Positions 18,090 to 28,388 are shown, counted from the stretch's first letter. The stretch: DNA of 41,830 bases from an uncultured Actinomycetes bacterium (GCA_903834705.1 CAILKF010000004.1:1-41830), one strand, 5' to 3'. The notes: a model not told the origin generated them from the sequence alone. A program made the numbers and translations.

Positions 18090-19075
18090 CGAATACAACT
18101 AAGAAATTACTACAAGTCACTGACTTGCAGATAGGAATTCCGCATCCACGTCGCGAAACACTGGTAATCGTTAACAAGGCGAGTTTTGATGTTGGTTACG
18201 GTGAAATGGTTGGAATCGTTGGTGAATCAGGCTCTGGTAAAACAATGGTCTGTCGAAGCATGATTGGCACGCTAGAGCGCCGCGGAGCGAAAGTATTAGC
18301 TGGGCAAGTTCTCTTTGAAGATCAAGATCTTGCACACGCCAGCGAAACCACATGGAAAAAATTGCGTGGAAAAGCAATTGGTTACGTTCCGCAAAGTGCA
18401 CTTGCCGGCCCAAACCCGGTGTTAACAATTGGCGCACAACTTTCTGAAGCACTTAAGAAGAGCGATACAAAGGGAACAATTGCTGAGCAATCTAAGGCTC
18501 TCCTTGAACTTGTAAAGATTCGTCGAATTGATACGGTCATGAAGCAATACCCCAACCAACTTTCAGGTGGAATGCGCCAACGCGTCATGATTGCTTGTGC
18601 TCTTGCCAGTAACCCTAAATTACTTATTGCCGATGAGCCAACAACGGGCCTAGATGTAACGGTCCAAGCCCAAATCATGGTGTTGCTCAAAGAGATTCGT
18701 AACGAATTTGGAACAGCAATTATTTTGATTTCGCACGATTTGGCTCTTATTGATGATGTCTGCGATCGCGTAGTTGTTATGCATGCTGGAGCGACAGTGG
18801 AAGTTGGGTCTGTTTCAGAGATGACAACTCCACGCCATCCATACACTGTGGCGCTTAATCAATCTCGTATTGATATCGCAGTTCCTGGCAGTGAACTAGT
18901 AACAATTTTGGGTAACGCACCTTCTGTTGGGCAATGGCCAACAGGATGTCGCTTTGCTGGGCGATGCACAATTGTTCAAAGTGATTGTACGAGCGGAGAC
19001 CATCCCCCACTATTTGGTGATCGCGGTGCACATCAAAGTGCTTGCTTGCACGCTGACTTATTGAAGGGACGATGA
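18086..19075 (+). CDS. ABC transporter ATP-binding protein, DppD type
   Basis: Walker A GESGSGKT, LSGGMRQRVMIA, LLIADEPTTGLD, C-terminal oligopeptide motif CRFAGRC. Confidence 0.95.
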   Translation: MTNTTKKLLQVTDLQIGIPHPRRETLVIVNKASFDVGYGEMVGIVGESGSGKTMVCRSMIGTLERRGAKVLAGQVLFEDQDLAHASETTWKKLRGKAIGYVPQSALAGPNPVLTIGAQLSEALKKSDTKGTIAEQSKALLELVKIRRIDTVMKQYPNQLSGGMRQRVMIACALASNPKLLIADEPTTGLDVTVQAQIMVLLKEIRNEFGTAIILISHDLALIDDVCDRVVVMHAGATVEVGSVSEMTTPRHPYTVALNQSRIDIAVPGSELVTILGNAPSVGQWPTGCRFAGRCTIVQSDCTSGDHPPLFGDRGAHQSACLHADLLKGR

Positions 19076-19869
19076 TGACACATATCATTGAAGCAAGAAA
19101 TGTCAGCGTAACTTTTGGTTCGGGTGCAACGAAAGTAGAAGCAGTTAAAAACGTTTCTTTAACTCTTGCTGAAGGCGAACCGCTAGGAATTGTCGGAGAG
19201 TCAGGTAGCGGTAAGTCAACACTTGCCCGCGTGCTTGCAGGTTTACAACCACCCACTTCTGGTGAGGTGCTCTTTAACGGAAAGCCAATTTATAAAGGCA
19301 ATAAATCTTACGTAGGCGATGAACGCCATCTTGTGCAAATGGTTTTTCAAGATCCTTATGCAAGTCTGAACCCACAGCTCACAGCCCTTAGCGCCGTGGC
19401 TGAAGCAGTGCGAATTCACGATAAATGTGACAGGAAAAGTGCTGAAGCAAAAGCACTTGAACTGCTTAAAAGTATGGGTATTGCATCCATGGACGCAGCT
19501 AAAAAGCCACGTCAGCTCTCTGGTGGTCAACGCCAAAGAGTGAGCGTTGCACGTGCTCTCTCTGCAAATCCTTCCGTGCTTCTAGCAGATGAACCAACTT
19601 CGGCTATTGATCAAAGTGCGCAAGCTCAACTTCTCAATTTGTTCAGAGGTTTGCTCAACCAAGGGCTGGCAATAGTTTTAGTTTCACATGATTTGGGTGT
19701 TATCCGCTACTTAACAAAGCGGGTCTACGTTATGAAAGATGGCGTCTTTGTTGAGTCTGGAGATACCGAAACAATTTTCAATGACCCACAACAGGCATAT
19801 ACAAAAGAACTACTTGCCTCAATTCCTGGAACTCTGGGTGTAGCCGCACGTAAAAAACTGCAGGGTTAA
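19072..19869 (+). CDS. ABC transporter ATP-binding protein, DppF type
   Basis: GESGSGKST, QDPYASLNP, LSGGQRQRVSVARAL, LLADEPTSAID. Confidence 0.95.
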   Translation: MMTHIIEARNVSVTFGSGATKVEAVKNVSLTLAEGEPLGIVGESGSGKSTLARVLAGLQPPTSGEVLFNGKPIYKGNKSYVGDERHLVQMVFQDPYASLNPQLTALSAVAEAVRIHDKCDRKSAEAKALELLKSMGIASMDAAKKPRQLSGGQRQRVSVARALSANPSVLLADEPTSAIDQSAQAQLLNLFRGLLNQGLAIVLVSHDLGVIRYLTKRVYVMKDGVFVESGDTETIFNDPQQAYTKELLASIPGTLGVAARKKLQG

Positions 19870-19889
19870 GATTCCTTAAAGCAACTGCT

Positions 19890-21002
19890 TTAGCTTTGTG
19901 GAATTGGAATCCATTTCGCGCCACCACTGAGTGCCATTGATTCATCAGGCAAATCAGGCATCGTAAACTGCCACCCGTATTTATCTGTTGAAGTGGTCTG
20001 CGCCTTGTTTGCAAAAATCATCTCTGCAAGTGGATCAACACTGGCTCCTGGTGCTGAAAATTCAAGTGAGAAAGTAGTTGCGCCAATTATGGAAGCAATC
20101 TGGGAATGCCAGGCATCATAAACATGCCAAGAAATTGGTAGGCCAGCTTTCGTTAGATACTCATCAAGTTGGATAAGTCTTGAAAGGCCACCTTGGCACG
20201 TTGCATCAATACGCAACATGTCGACAGCTCCCGTTTCAATAAACGCTTGTGGGTGATACAGATGGGCTTCATCATCTCCGCTAGCAAGTGGAACTTGCAG
20301 CAGAGAACGTAATTTTCTTAATTCATCCAAACTTCCTGGAATGAATGGGTCTTCAACCCATGCTAAATCAAGTCCCCCAACAATTTTCATTGCATCTTCT
20401 GGTGTACGACACGACCATGCGAGGTCAGTTGAGACAGGACAGAGCTTTGTATCAAGGGCGGCAATAATGCGATCGCGTGTAAGTTCAGGGGTTTTGCCGA
20501 CCGGCAATTTCACTCCGACAGCGCCTGCTTCAACAGCTGCTTTAACTTCCCACGCAATCTCTTCAGGTCCGCGTGAAGGTGGATATCCAATGACTGCCCA
20601 CGTTGGAAGTTTCTTTTTTTCTTTATTGAACCCTGCACCAACTGTGCGCTTTTCATGGCGAGCAACTGCGTCATATGCTGCTAAATCTACAAGTGAGAAT
20701 CCACGAAGTGCTGCCCCCGATGAAAGTGCGGCGCTGGATTGTCTGAGCAAAGTATCCCAAGCTTTGAGTGGGTCTCCAGAGAAGATCTCTGCGTATGGCT
20801 TTGCAATCAAAGTATTAATTGCCTCTGCAACCGGTGCACCACGATCGAGTGCGAAAGCAGTTCCGACTGTTCCATCTTCTAATTCAACTGTGGCCACACA
20901 AAAACCACGAGCCTTAATAATGTAATTGCCCAGTTCTACCGGCTCTGGCAAGGTCAACGTAACGCGTCGGCCTCGTACGCTTTTTATCTTGATGTTGGTC
21001 AT
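19890..21002 (-). CDS. Enolase-superfamily (mandelate racemase/muconate lactonizing-like) protein, divergent
   Basis: GVKLPVGK, STDLAW, WVEDPF, ASGDDEA, SWHVYDAWHSQ barrel motifs; ATGA overlap with upstream SDR gives start 21002. Confidence 0.8.
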   Translation of the reverse strand: MTNIKIKSVRGRRVTLTLPEPVELGNYIIKARGFCVATVELEDGTVGTAFALDRGAPVAEAINTLIAKPYAEIFSGDPLKAWDTLLRQSSAALSSGAALRGFSLVDLAAYDAVARHEKRTVGAGFNKEKKKLPTWAVIGYPPSRGPEEIAWEVKAAVEAGAVGVKLPVGKTPELTRDRIIAALDTKLCPVSTDLAWSCRTPEDAMKIVGGLDLAWVEDPFIPGSLDELRKLRSLLQVPLASGDDEAHLYHPQAFIETGAVDMLRIDATCQGGLSRLIQLDEYLTKAGLPISWHVYDAWHSQIASIIGATTFSLEFSAPGASVDPLAEMIFANKAQTTSTDKYGWQFTMPDLPDESMALSGGAKWIPIPQS

Positions 21003-21778
21003 TTCTTCCACGGAATCTTTTTAGCGGTGAAACCACCATCAATGGTCAAAACTTCTCCTGTGATGTAGCTGGCGTCATCTGAGAGTAAAAATTTAACTCC
21101 CGTTGCAATCTCATTTGGCTCGCCATATCGATTCATGGCGTGCATCTCAACTATTGAAGGATCAATATTTCCCTTTGCTGTTGCTGCGACAACCATCTGG
21201 GTATTGATGTATCCAGGAGCAATAGCGTTAACGCGGATACCAAATTCTGCCCATTCAACTGCCAGAGTGCGCGTGAGTGCATCGATACCGGCTTTTGAAA
21301 CAGAATACGGCAGGCGCCTTGGCCAACCGAAAGTGTGTGCAATAGATGAAAAATTGACGATTGAACCGCCCTTCCCACTGCTCACTAAATGTCTCGCCAC
21401 TGCTTGATTCATATAAAAATGGCCATCCAAGTGACAATCCAAAACTTCACGCCATTGTTCTGGTGTCATCTCAAGGCTTGAATGATTGGTGCTATTTCCC
21501 GCGCAATTAACTAAACCAGTTACTGTTCCACCAAATTTGATGCCTGCTTCAACAATCTTCGCAGCACCCTGCGCAGTTGTAACATTTTCTTCACAAAAAA
21601 GCACTCTGTCCTTGCCGAATTCATCTTGCAGCGCAGCAGCATCACCAATTTTCAGATCTGCAGCGACAACTTTCACATCTGGCCAATCAGTTAAAATTCG
21701 GTAGCCAGATGCAGCCCCTAAACCGCTGCCGCCTCCTGTAATAACGACGGTTTTATGCCCACCATTTTTATCGCTCAT
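20999..21778 (-). CDS. SDR family oxidoreductase
   Basis: TGGGSGLGAA, NCAGN, YSVSKAGIDALTRTLAVEWA, TIDGGF. Confidence 0.92.
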   Translation of the reverse strand: MSDKNGGHKTVVITGGGSGLGAASGYRILTDWPDVKVVAADLKIGDAAALQDEFGKDRVLFCEENVTTAQGAAKIVEAGIKFGGTVTGLVNCAGNSTNHSSLEMTPEQWREVLDCHLDGHFYMNQAVARHLVSSGKGGSIVNFSSIAHTFGWPRRLPYSVSKAGIDALTRTLAVEWAEFGIRVNAIAPGYINTQMVVAATAKGNIDPSIVEMHAMNRYGEPNEIATGVKFLLSDDASYITGEVLTIDGGFTAKKIPWKK

Positions 21779-21802
21779 TTATGAATCTCTAATCCACTAC
21801 TT

Positions 21803-22204
21803 CTAAGGAATCCACAAAGTAGCTTCGACTTCAACACATAGCTCTGGCAACATCAATCGTCCTACTTCAAGAAATGAACAGGTTGGCAATATCTTTGCAA
21901 AGAACTCGCCATGAGCCTTTGCAATTCCTGGCCAATCTTCAATGTTTGTCATGAAGACGCGAGTTCTGATTGTATTTTCAAAAGTTGCACCTAGCTCTGC
22001 CACTGCTTTTTCGATCTCTTCGAGAATATATTTCATTTGACCATATGCATCATTGGGGAACATCACCGTGCCATCGCGTGTAGTCGAACTTGTTCCGCTT
22101 ACTTCAACGAGATTTCCCATACGAACCGCACGTGAATATCCCACAATAGGAGCCCACGGACGATTGCCATCAACACGACCAATCGTTGTCATTTTCGAAT
22201 CCAA
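21803..22204 (-). CDS. RidA/YjgF/YER057c/UK114 family protein
   Basis: YSRAVRMGNLVEVSGTSS, Q-K-LEEIEKAVAELGATFENTIRTRVFMTNI; CVEVEATLWIP C-terminus. Confidence 0.85.
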   Translation of the reverse strand: MDSKMTTIGRVDGNRPWAPIVGYSRAVRMGNLVEVSGTSSTTRDGTVMFPNDAYGQMKYILEEIEKAVAELGATFENTIRTRVFMTNIEDWPGIAKAHGEFFAKILPTCSFLEVGRLMLPELCVEVEATLWIP

Positions 22205-22272
22205 TCTATCTTTTCTAGGTTATTACGCTAACATTTCACATACTTAGGGTCAATAGATTAGGAAAGTAATTC

Positions 22273-23082
22273 ATGGCACAAGGCAACCAACAGATCCATT
22301 ATTGGAAATTGTCATGGAAAGAGATAGCTGCACTCGATCGCGATTCAACTCTCATCATCATTCCTACAGGTGCTATCGAGCAACACGGCCCTCATTTGCC
22401 AGTAGATACAGATATCTTTAACGCAACTGCAATTTCGGAAGGTATCGCCGAACAATATAAATCTAGTAAAAATCGCGTATTAGTCGCTCCTCCAATCTGG
22501 TGGGGTACTTCGCCTCATCACCTTGGATTTCCCGGAACGCTCTCACTTCGAAATGAAACGTTTGCGCAAATCATCACGGAAACTATTTCATCATTGCTTC
22601 CACATGGCTTCTATAGATTTTTATTGATTAATGGACATGGCGGTAATGCAGGAAATCTCACTGCGACTGTTTCTCAAATTAAGCAAGATTATGCCTTGTC
22701 TGTTCCAACGCTCTCGTATTGGACAATGATTAAGCAAACATTGATTGACATAGGAACATCTCCGCTTGGTGGCATGGGTCATGCGTGCGAAATGGAAACT
22801 TCGTTAGCACTTCATCTCCGACCAGATCTTGTGCGAATGGATTTAGCTATCGCTGAGATGCCAACGGAGATGACTAGTTGGTCCTGCATAGATTTCAGAG
22901 CCGGTGGGCCGGTTGGGATTGCCCTAGATTTCAAACGAGATAGCAAGCACGGCATTATGGGCGATCCGACTGTGGCAACTGCTGAAAAAGGTAAGCGCAT
23001 CTATGAGGATGCAAAGAAAGCAATTCACTCGTGTATCGAAGAACTTTTCGCCTTGAAGAAAAGCCAACTGCTTAGGGATTAA
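22273..23082 (+). CDS. Creatininase family protein
   Basis: IIPTGAIEQHGPHLPVDTD, HHLGFPGTLSL, INGHGGNAGN, GHACEMETSLAL. Confidence 0.93.
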   Translation: MAQGNQQIHYWKLSWKEIAALDRDSTLIIIPTGAIEQHGPHLPVDTDIFNATAISEGIAEQYKSSKNRVLVAPPIWWGTSPHHLGFPGTLSLRNETFAQIITETISSLLPHGFYRFLLINGHGGNAGNLTATVSQIKQDYALSVPTLSYWTMIKQTLIDIGTSPLGGMGHACEMETSLALHLRPDLVRMDLAIAEMPTEMTSWSCIDFRAGGPVGIALDFKRDSKHGIMGDPTVATAEKGKRIYEDAKKAIHSCIEELFALKKSQLLRD

Positions 23083-24025
23083 ATTGCTTTCCAGGTTTTA
23101 AACCTGCGCTTATGCCGCGAGCATGCGTTGAAAGTGCCATTTTACGAGAAGCCTCATCAATCATTGCTCCATCGTAAATTACGGCACCTTTGCTTCCGCC
23201 AGCTGTGGAGGTGTAGTACTCGTAAGCTTGCAGTAGCAATGAGGCAGCATCAAAAACTTCTTGTGATGGTGTAAATATTTCGTTGCATGCATCGATTTGC
23301 GAAGGATGTAAAACCCATTTTCCATCGAAGCCCATAGCCCGTGCGCGCATTGCACTTGCTTTGAATTTATCGAGATTATGAACATCGAGCACTGGACCAT
23401 CAAGTGCCGAAACTCCAGCAGCTCGTGCTGCAACTAAAATCTTCATCAAAGGGTAATGAAAAATATCTGCGATTTCATATCCAGTTGGCTGACTAGTTAC
23501 ATCTGACGAAGGCATTCCGAGATCTGCCATAAAATCAGCAGGTCCAAAAGCAACAGAACTTATGCGAGGTGCTTTTGCAATCTCTTCAACATTAATCAAC
23601 CCTTGAGCTGTTTCAATTTGTACATCTACTGCTATGGCCCCTTGCTTAATCCCACAAGTTTTTTCGACTTTACTTAATTCTGAATCCAGCCATTTCATTT
23701 CATCTGCAGAGGAACTTTTTGGAAATATAATTGCATCAATATGCTTACCAGCGCCTTGAGATAAAAAGTCTAGATCCTCTGCTAGCCAAGGTGTTCCTGT
23801 TCCATTAACACGGATACTTACAATGCCCGCCTTAAAATGACTCTTTTCTTTAGCTAATGAATCAAAAGTTTTCCCGATTAATTCGCGGGCTTGCGCTTTC
23901 ATTCCGGGAGCAACAGCATCTTCGAGATCTAAAAAAACCTGGTCAACCTGGAATTCCAGCGATTTTCCAATCATCTTCTCGCTACTGCCAGGTACTGCAA
24001 CAACACAACGACGAGAGCGTGACAT
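23072..24025 (-). CDS. HpcH/HpaI aldolase / citrate lyase beta-like (CitE-like) protein
   Basis: RCVVAVPGSSEKMIGKSLEFQVDQVFLDLEDAVAPGMKAQAR, QIETAQGLINVEEIAKAPRISSVAFGPADFMADLG, KWVLHPSQIDACNEIFTPS. Confidence 0.92.
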   Translation of the reverse strand: MSRSRRCVVAVPGSSEKMIGKSLEFQVDQVFLDLEDAVAPGMKAQARELIGKTFDSLAKEKSHFKAGIVSIRVNGTGTPWLAEDLDFLSQGAGKHIDAIIFPKSSSADEMKWLDSELSKVEKTCGIKQGAIAVDVQIETAQGLINVEEIAKAPRISSVAFGPADFMADLGMPSSDVTSQPTGYEIADIFHYPLMKILVAARAAGVSALDGPVLDVHNLDKFKASAMRARAMGFDGKWVLHPSQIDACNEIFTPSQEVFDAASLLLQAYEYYTSTAGGSKGAVIYDGAMIDEASRKMALSTHARGISAGLKPGKQFNP

Positions 24026-24108
24026 GTGATGACCTCGTTTCTAAAAAACCTTGCTTATCAAATTAGAGAGCACTACCTTAGGCAAAGGTTACATTAAAGG
24101 AGCGTGCG

Positions 24109-25542
24109 ATGTCGCAATTACTAGCAGGTGCTGGTTCATTTATTATCGATCCACCACTGCCTTCAGACCCGCAAGGATTTGTACGTCGCGCAGTTGCGGT
24201 ACGTGATTCCATAGAGCCCAATGAAGTTCGTGCATGTGTGATTCAGAGCGGTGATAGAACTATCGCAGTCCTTGCAGCTGATGTAACAAACCTAGATACA
24301 TACTTTGCGGACAGAATTCGTAAAGTGATTAGCACGACAACCGGAATCCCCTATGACAATATTTTGCTCAACTCCAGCCACTCCCATGCAGGGCTCTGGC
24401 CACGTAAAGAAGGAGAAAAGTTACATGGTGAGTTTGCAAAACTCACCGATGCCGAACATGCATATTTTGAATCTCTCCCATACGACTATGCCAGTGCCGT
24501 TGTTCAAGCAATTACACGCCTTGTTCCGGCTCGAATTTCTGGCGGAACTGGAATTGCTCCAGGAATTGCCGTTAACCGCCGTGAGAGAGATGGAAAGGGC
24601 GGAACAATTCTAGGTTGGAATAAGGAGAACTTCATTGACGAAGATGTTCCGACAATCCGCATCGATGGTCACGATGGAACTGCAATTGCAACACTTGTTG
24701 GTTTTGGTTGTCACCCAGTAGTACTCGGTGGTGAAGTACCATTTAGCGGAGCTGATTTCGTTGGCGAACTACGTCGTAAAGTAGATTTCCTACGTGGTGG
24801 AGTATGTATTTTCTTCCAAGGAGCCGCTGGAAATGTTTTACCCCTTGAAGCCTTCTTCGATCATCAAGGTCCTGAAATTGCAATGGGTGCTCGCCTGGGT
24901 CTAGAAGCCGTCCATGCAGTTGTAGATAAAGATCCACGTGTTATTGAAATCGAAAAAGTGGATTACGGCTCAGTGACACCGATAAGTCTTTATCGTCGCC
25001 GTGTTGTAAGTCCTCAGCCATCGCAACCAATTGCATCTGCTCGCAAAGTTCTACAATTGCCTCTTAACCCATCTCTGAGCGTTGCTGATATGCAGAAAGA
25101 ACTGGCAGAACGCAAGGCGGATTACGACGCAAAGGTTTCCAAAGGTGCAGATCGCGCACTCCTAAATCCAATTGGTTATCACATCACATGGTTAACATCG
25201 ATGTTAGAGATGGCAGCGCTAGCACCACTGCCAGACTCTGTTGAAGGTGAAATCTGGGTTGCACGATTTGGTGACACGGCAATTGTGGGAACCCCAGGTG
25301 AACTCTTTACTGAAATCGGTGCAGAGGTTCGTCGTAGGTCGCCATTTGAAACCACTATTTTTGCAGGATATTGCCAAGGAGTATTGGGGTACGTCTCCAC
25401 TCCCGAGGAATATCAATTTGGTGGCTACGAGCCAACCGTTGCCCAACGTGGCTACGGACACCCTGCCCCATTTTCACCAGATGCAAGCAGAATGTTGATT
25501 GAGGAATCTGTTGCTCTTCTTGAATCTTTAAAATCTAAATAA
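24109..25542 (+). CDS. Neutral ceramidase-like hydrolase (paralog 5, divergent)
   Basis: LNSSHSHAGLWP, GFGCHPVVLGGEV, IFFQGAAGNVLP, VGTPGELFTEIGAEVRRRSP, GYVSTPEEYQFGGYEP. Confidence 0.8.
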   Translation: MSQLLAGAGSFIIDPPLPSDPQGFVRRAVAVRDSIEPNEVRACVIQSGDRTIAVLAADVTNLDTYFADRIRKVISTTTGIPYDNILLNSSHSHAGLWPRKEGEKLHGEFAKLTDAEHAYFESLPYDYASAVVQAITRLVPARISGGTGIAPGIAVNRRERDGKGGTILGWNKENFIDEDVPTIRIDGHDGTAIATLVGFGCHPVVLGGEVPFSGADFVGELRRKVDFLRGGVCIFFQGAAGNVLPLEAFFDHQGPEIAMGARLGLEAVHAVVDKDPRVIEIEKVDYGSVTPISLYRRRVVSPQPSQPIASARKVLQLPLNPSLSVADMQKELAERKADYDAKVSKGADRALLNPIGYHITWLTSMLEMAALAPLPDSVEGEIWVARFGDTAIVGTPGELFTEIGAEVRRRSPFETTIFAGYCQGVLGYVSTPEEYQFGGYEPTVAQRGYGHPAPFSPDASRMLIEESVALLESLKSK

Positions 25543-25560
25543 GAATTAAAGGGAGAATTT

Positions 25561-26473
25561 ATGAAAAGCGTTCAGACAGTCTGGTCCAATTCCAGCTGAT
25601 CAACTTGGTGTCATCCTCCCCCACGAGCACCTCATCGTGGATACCTATGATGTGCGTAGAAACTCAGAAGGTGTCTTGCTAGATCGCGCGATGATGGTCA
25701 ATGAAGTTGCTCTCTATAAACAAGCTGGTGGTCATACCATTGTCGAGCAAACAATTTACGGACTTCATCCAGATCCTGAAGGGCTTCGTGATATTTCACA
25801 AAAAACTGGTGTGAACATTATTGCGGGCACGGGTTTTTACTGGGAGATGTATTACCCAACATGGTTGAAAGATATGAGCGTCGATCAAATTTCTAAACGA
25901 TTTATCGAGCACATCACCGTTGGGTTTCCTGGTACAGATATACGTGCAGGATTTATGGGAGAACTCGGGACGCATCACCGCGCTATCACTCCTACTGAAG
26001 TGAAAGTTTTGCAAGGAGCTGCTAAGGCACAGAAGGAAACGGGTATTCCGATTGGAACTCACGCGCTCTTTACCGAAATTGGAATCGACCAGCTCAATGT
26101 TTTAGAAAAGGCTGGAGCAGATCTAGATATCACCGTCATCGGACACTGCGATACAAACCGCGACCTTGATTATTCTCGTAAGTTATTAAAACGTGGAGTT
26201 TGGATTGCTTACGACGCGGTGGGTCAACTCGATAAACAAACCGATGAGCTGCGCGCGCAATCTCTGGCAACGCTCATCAGCGAAGGCCACCTCGAAAAAC
26301 TATTAATAAGCACAGATATTGCTGGACGCTCACGCATGGTTGCCCACGGCGGCGCTGGTTATGCATTCTTGCTGACTAAATTCCTACCAATTCTCCTCAA
26401 CGCTGGAGTAACGCAGGCGGAAATTAAAACTCTTACCGAAACTAATCCCCAACGCTTCTTAGCTGGGAAATAG
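25561..26473 (+). CDS. Phosphotriesterase-family metal-dependent hydrolase with apparent N-terminal frameshift
   Basis: MKSVQTV- at 25561 in one frame, then -GPIPADQLGVILPHEHLIVDTYDVR... in another. HxH motif (PHEH) lies in the region cut off from any start. Body: GTHALFTEIG, ITVIGHCDTNRDL, LLISTDIAGRS. Confidence 0.75.
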
Positions 26474-27265
26474 TTAGTACATCAATAATCCACCACTGAC
26501 GTTCAGTGTTGCACCATTGATGAAGGAAGCGTTATCTGAAGCCAAGAAAAGTACAGCGCGTGCCAATTCCTCAGGTTGACCCATTCTACGTAATGGGCAT
26601 GCGGCTGTTGCATTGGCAACAATTTTAGGATCGTTGTCATCATGTTGCATTGGTGTATCAATTTGACCCGGAGCCAAAACATTGACACGAATTCCGTGTG
26701 GGCCAAATTGACCAGCAAATCCACGTGTCATGGTGACTACGCCACCTTTTGCAGCAACATAGGCATCACTGCCATTCATAGGTCCCGTCATCCATGCAGT
26801 TGATGTGCAGTTAATAATGCGCCCTTGCGTTTTGCGTTCGATCATCGCAGCGCCAACGGCCCGGTTGAGGAAAAATCCAGAACGTAAATTCACATTCATC
26901 TGATAATCCCAATCATCTTCAGTCACTACTGCCAATTTTCTACGGCGTAGGCCTCCTGCGATATGGGCTAAAACAAAAATCTCTCCATAGACTTCGAGTG
27001 CTTTTGCGACGATGCCCTCACACGCTCCTGTAGTTTCAAGATCTGCTACATGAAAAAAATGTTTAGCGGGTTCTTTCATCTCTTTTGCCAAAGAATCAAT
27101 TCCTGCTTGATCTCTTGCAGTGGCAAAAACTTTCGCACCCACGGCCTCAAATAGGAGGGCGCTTGCACGCCCTATCCCACTTGAAGCTCCGGTGACTACA
27201 ACTACTTTGTCTTCTAAGCCGAACCCTAAAGAAAGATCTGTCCGATTAGAAGGCATACTTGGCAA
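26474..27265 (-). CDS. SDR family oxidoreductase
   Basis: VVTGASSGIGRA, AHIAGG, YVAAKGGVVTMTRGFAGQFGPHGIRVN, NVSGGLLMY. Start could be 27265 or 27256. Confidence 0.92.
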   Translation of the reverse strand: MPSMPSNRTDLSLGFGLEDKVVVVTGASSGIGRASALLFEAVGAKVFATARDQAGIDSLAKEMKEPAKHFFHVADLETTGACEGIVAKALEVYGEIFVLAHIAGGLRRRKLAVVTEDDWDYQMNVNLRSGFFLNRAVGAAMIERKTQGRIINCTSTAWMTGPMNGSDAYVAAKGGVVTMTRGFAGQFGPHGIRVNVLAPGQIDTPMQHDDNDPKIVANATAACPLRRMGQPEELARAVLFLASDNASFINGATLNVSGGLLMY

Positions 27266-28388
27266 GAACTTTTTCGTTCACGTTAATGCCAAGTCCTGGC
27301 TTATTAGGAACACCAATGGATCCGTTTTCAGCCACAAATGGTTCATCAACTAGTTCGTGTTGCATTGGATTCTCATCAGGTTTCAATTCCTGCAAGAGGC
27401 AGCGCGGAGTTGAAGCTGAAAGTGCAATTGATGCTGCAGTATTTACTGCGCTCGACCACGCATGGCTGTTAAACCACAAACCAGCTGCTTCAACGAGGCG
27501 AATGATTCCGAGAGCTCCTGTAATACCTTCAGCGCGCCCGACGTCGCAACCAATGACATCGAGAGTTCCTGAGTTTATTACTTCTGAATACCCGCGGTAA
27601 TCCCATTCGCGTTCGCCACCTGCAAACAAAGTTGTAGTGTGTTGGCGAAGCTTGCGGAAATGTTCAAACTCCCAAGGCTCAAATGGTTCTTCTACCCATT
27701 TGAGATCTTGCTCTTCCCATGCTTGAACTCGGGCAATAGTTTCGTCAACAGTCCAGTTAAGTGACTGTCCGCGATCCATCATGATCCACGCTTTTGGTCC
27801 AGCTGCTGCACGTAGATCTTTAACAAACTTAATATCGCGATCAAGGTCGTAACCAACACGAGCATCTCCGCGCTTTCCCATACCAATCTTAAATCCGATG
27901 TAACCGTCTTTAATGAACTTCTCATGGCGGGCAACTTCTACATCAAGATTTGAATTCCACACGTGAGTTGACGCTAGAACCGGTATACGAGTATCAGGGG
28001 ACGCGTCGCGCTTGCCAATCATTTGAATTAGAGATTGGCCCGTGATTTTTCCTTTGAGATCCCATAAAGCAATATCAATTGCCGAAAGTGCAAAGTGTGC
28101 AAGACCGCCACGGTATGAATACCACCAGGTTTGCTTACGAATGTCCCGCCAAATACCAATATTCTGTGTTGGATCTTTACCGATGAGATCATCGGCAAGT
28201 CCCTTAATGATTTCTACTGTTCCGCGGGTACTGCCAGGAAACTGTGTAATTGCTTCTCCCCAGCCAACATGTCCGTCAGTTGATTCAATGCGCACAAAGG
28301 TGAGGAAACGCATCGAGTTATTATCATTTGGTTCTGCATAAGTAACAGGATGAACCGTTACGCGTGCGATTGTTGGGACGTTTGCCAT
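27246..28388 (-). CDS. Mandelate racemase/muconate lactonizing enzyme family (enolase superfamily)
   Basis: GYIGFKIGMGKRGD, IMMDRGQSL, WVEEPFEPWE, FAGGEREWDYRGY, NSHAWSSAVNTAA. Confidence 0.9.
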   Translation of the reverse strand: MANVPTIARVTVHPVTYAEPNDNNSMRFLTFVRIESTDGHVGWGEAITQFPGSTRGTVEIIKGLADDLIGKDPTQNIGIWRDIRKQTWWYSYRGGLAHFALSAIDIALWDLKGKITGQSLIQMIGKRDASPDTRIPVLASTHVWNSNLDVEVARHEKFIKDGYIGFKIGMGKRGDARVGYDLDRDIKFVKDLRAAAGPKAWIMMDRGQSLNWTVDETIARVQAWEEQDLKWVEEPFEPWEFEHFRKLRQHTTTLFAGGEREWDYRGYSEVINSGTLDVIGCDVGRAEGITGALGIIRLVEAAGLWFNSHAWSSAVNTAASIALSASTPRCLLQELKPDENPMQHELVDEPFVAENGSIGVPNKPGLGINVNEKVLAKYAF

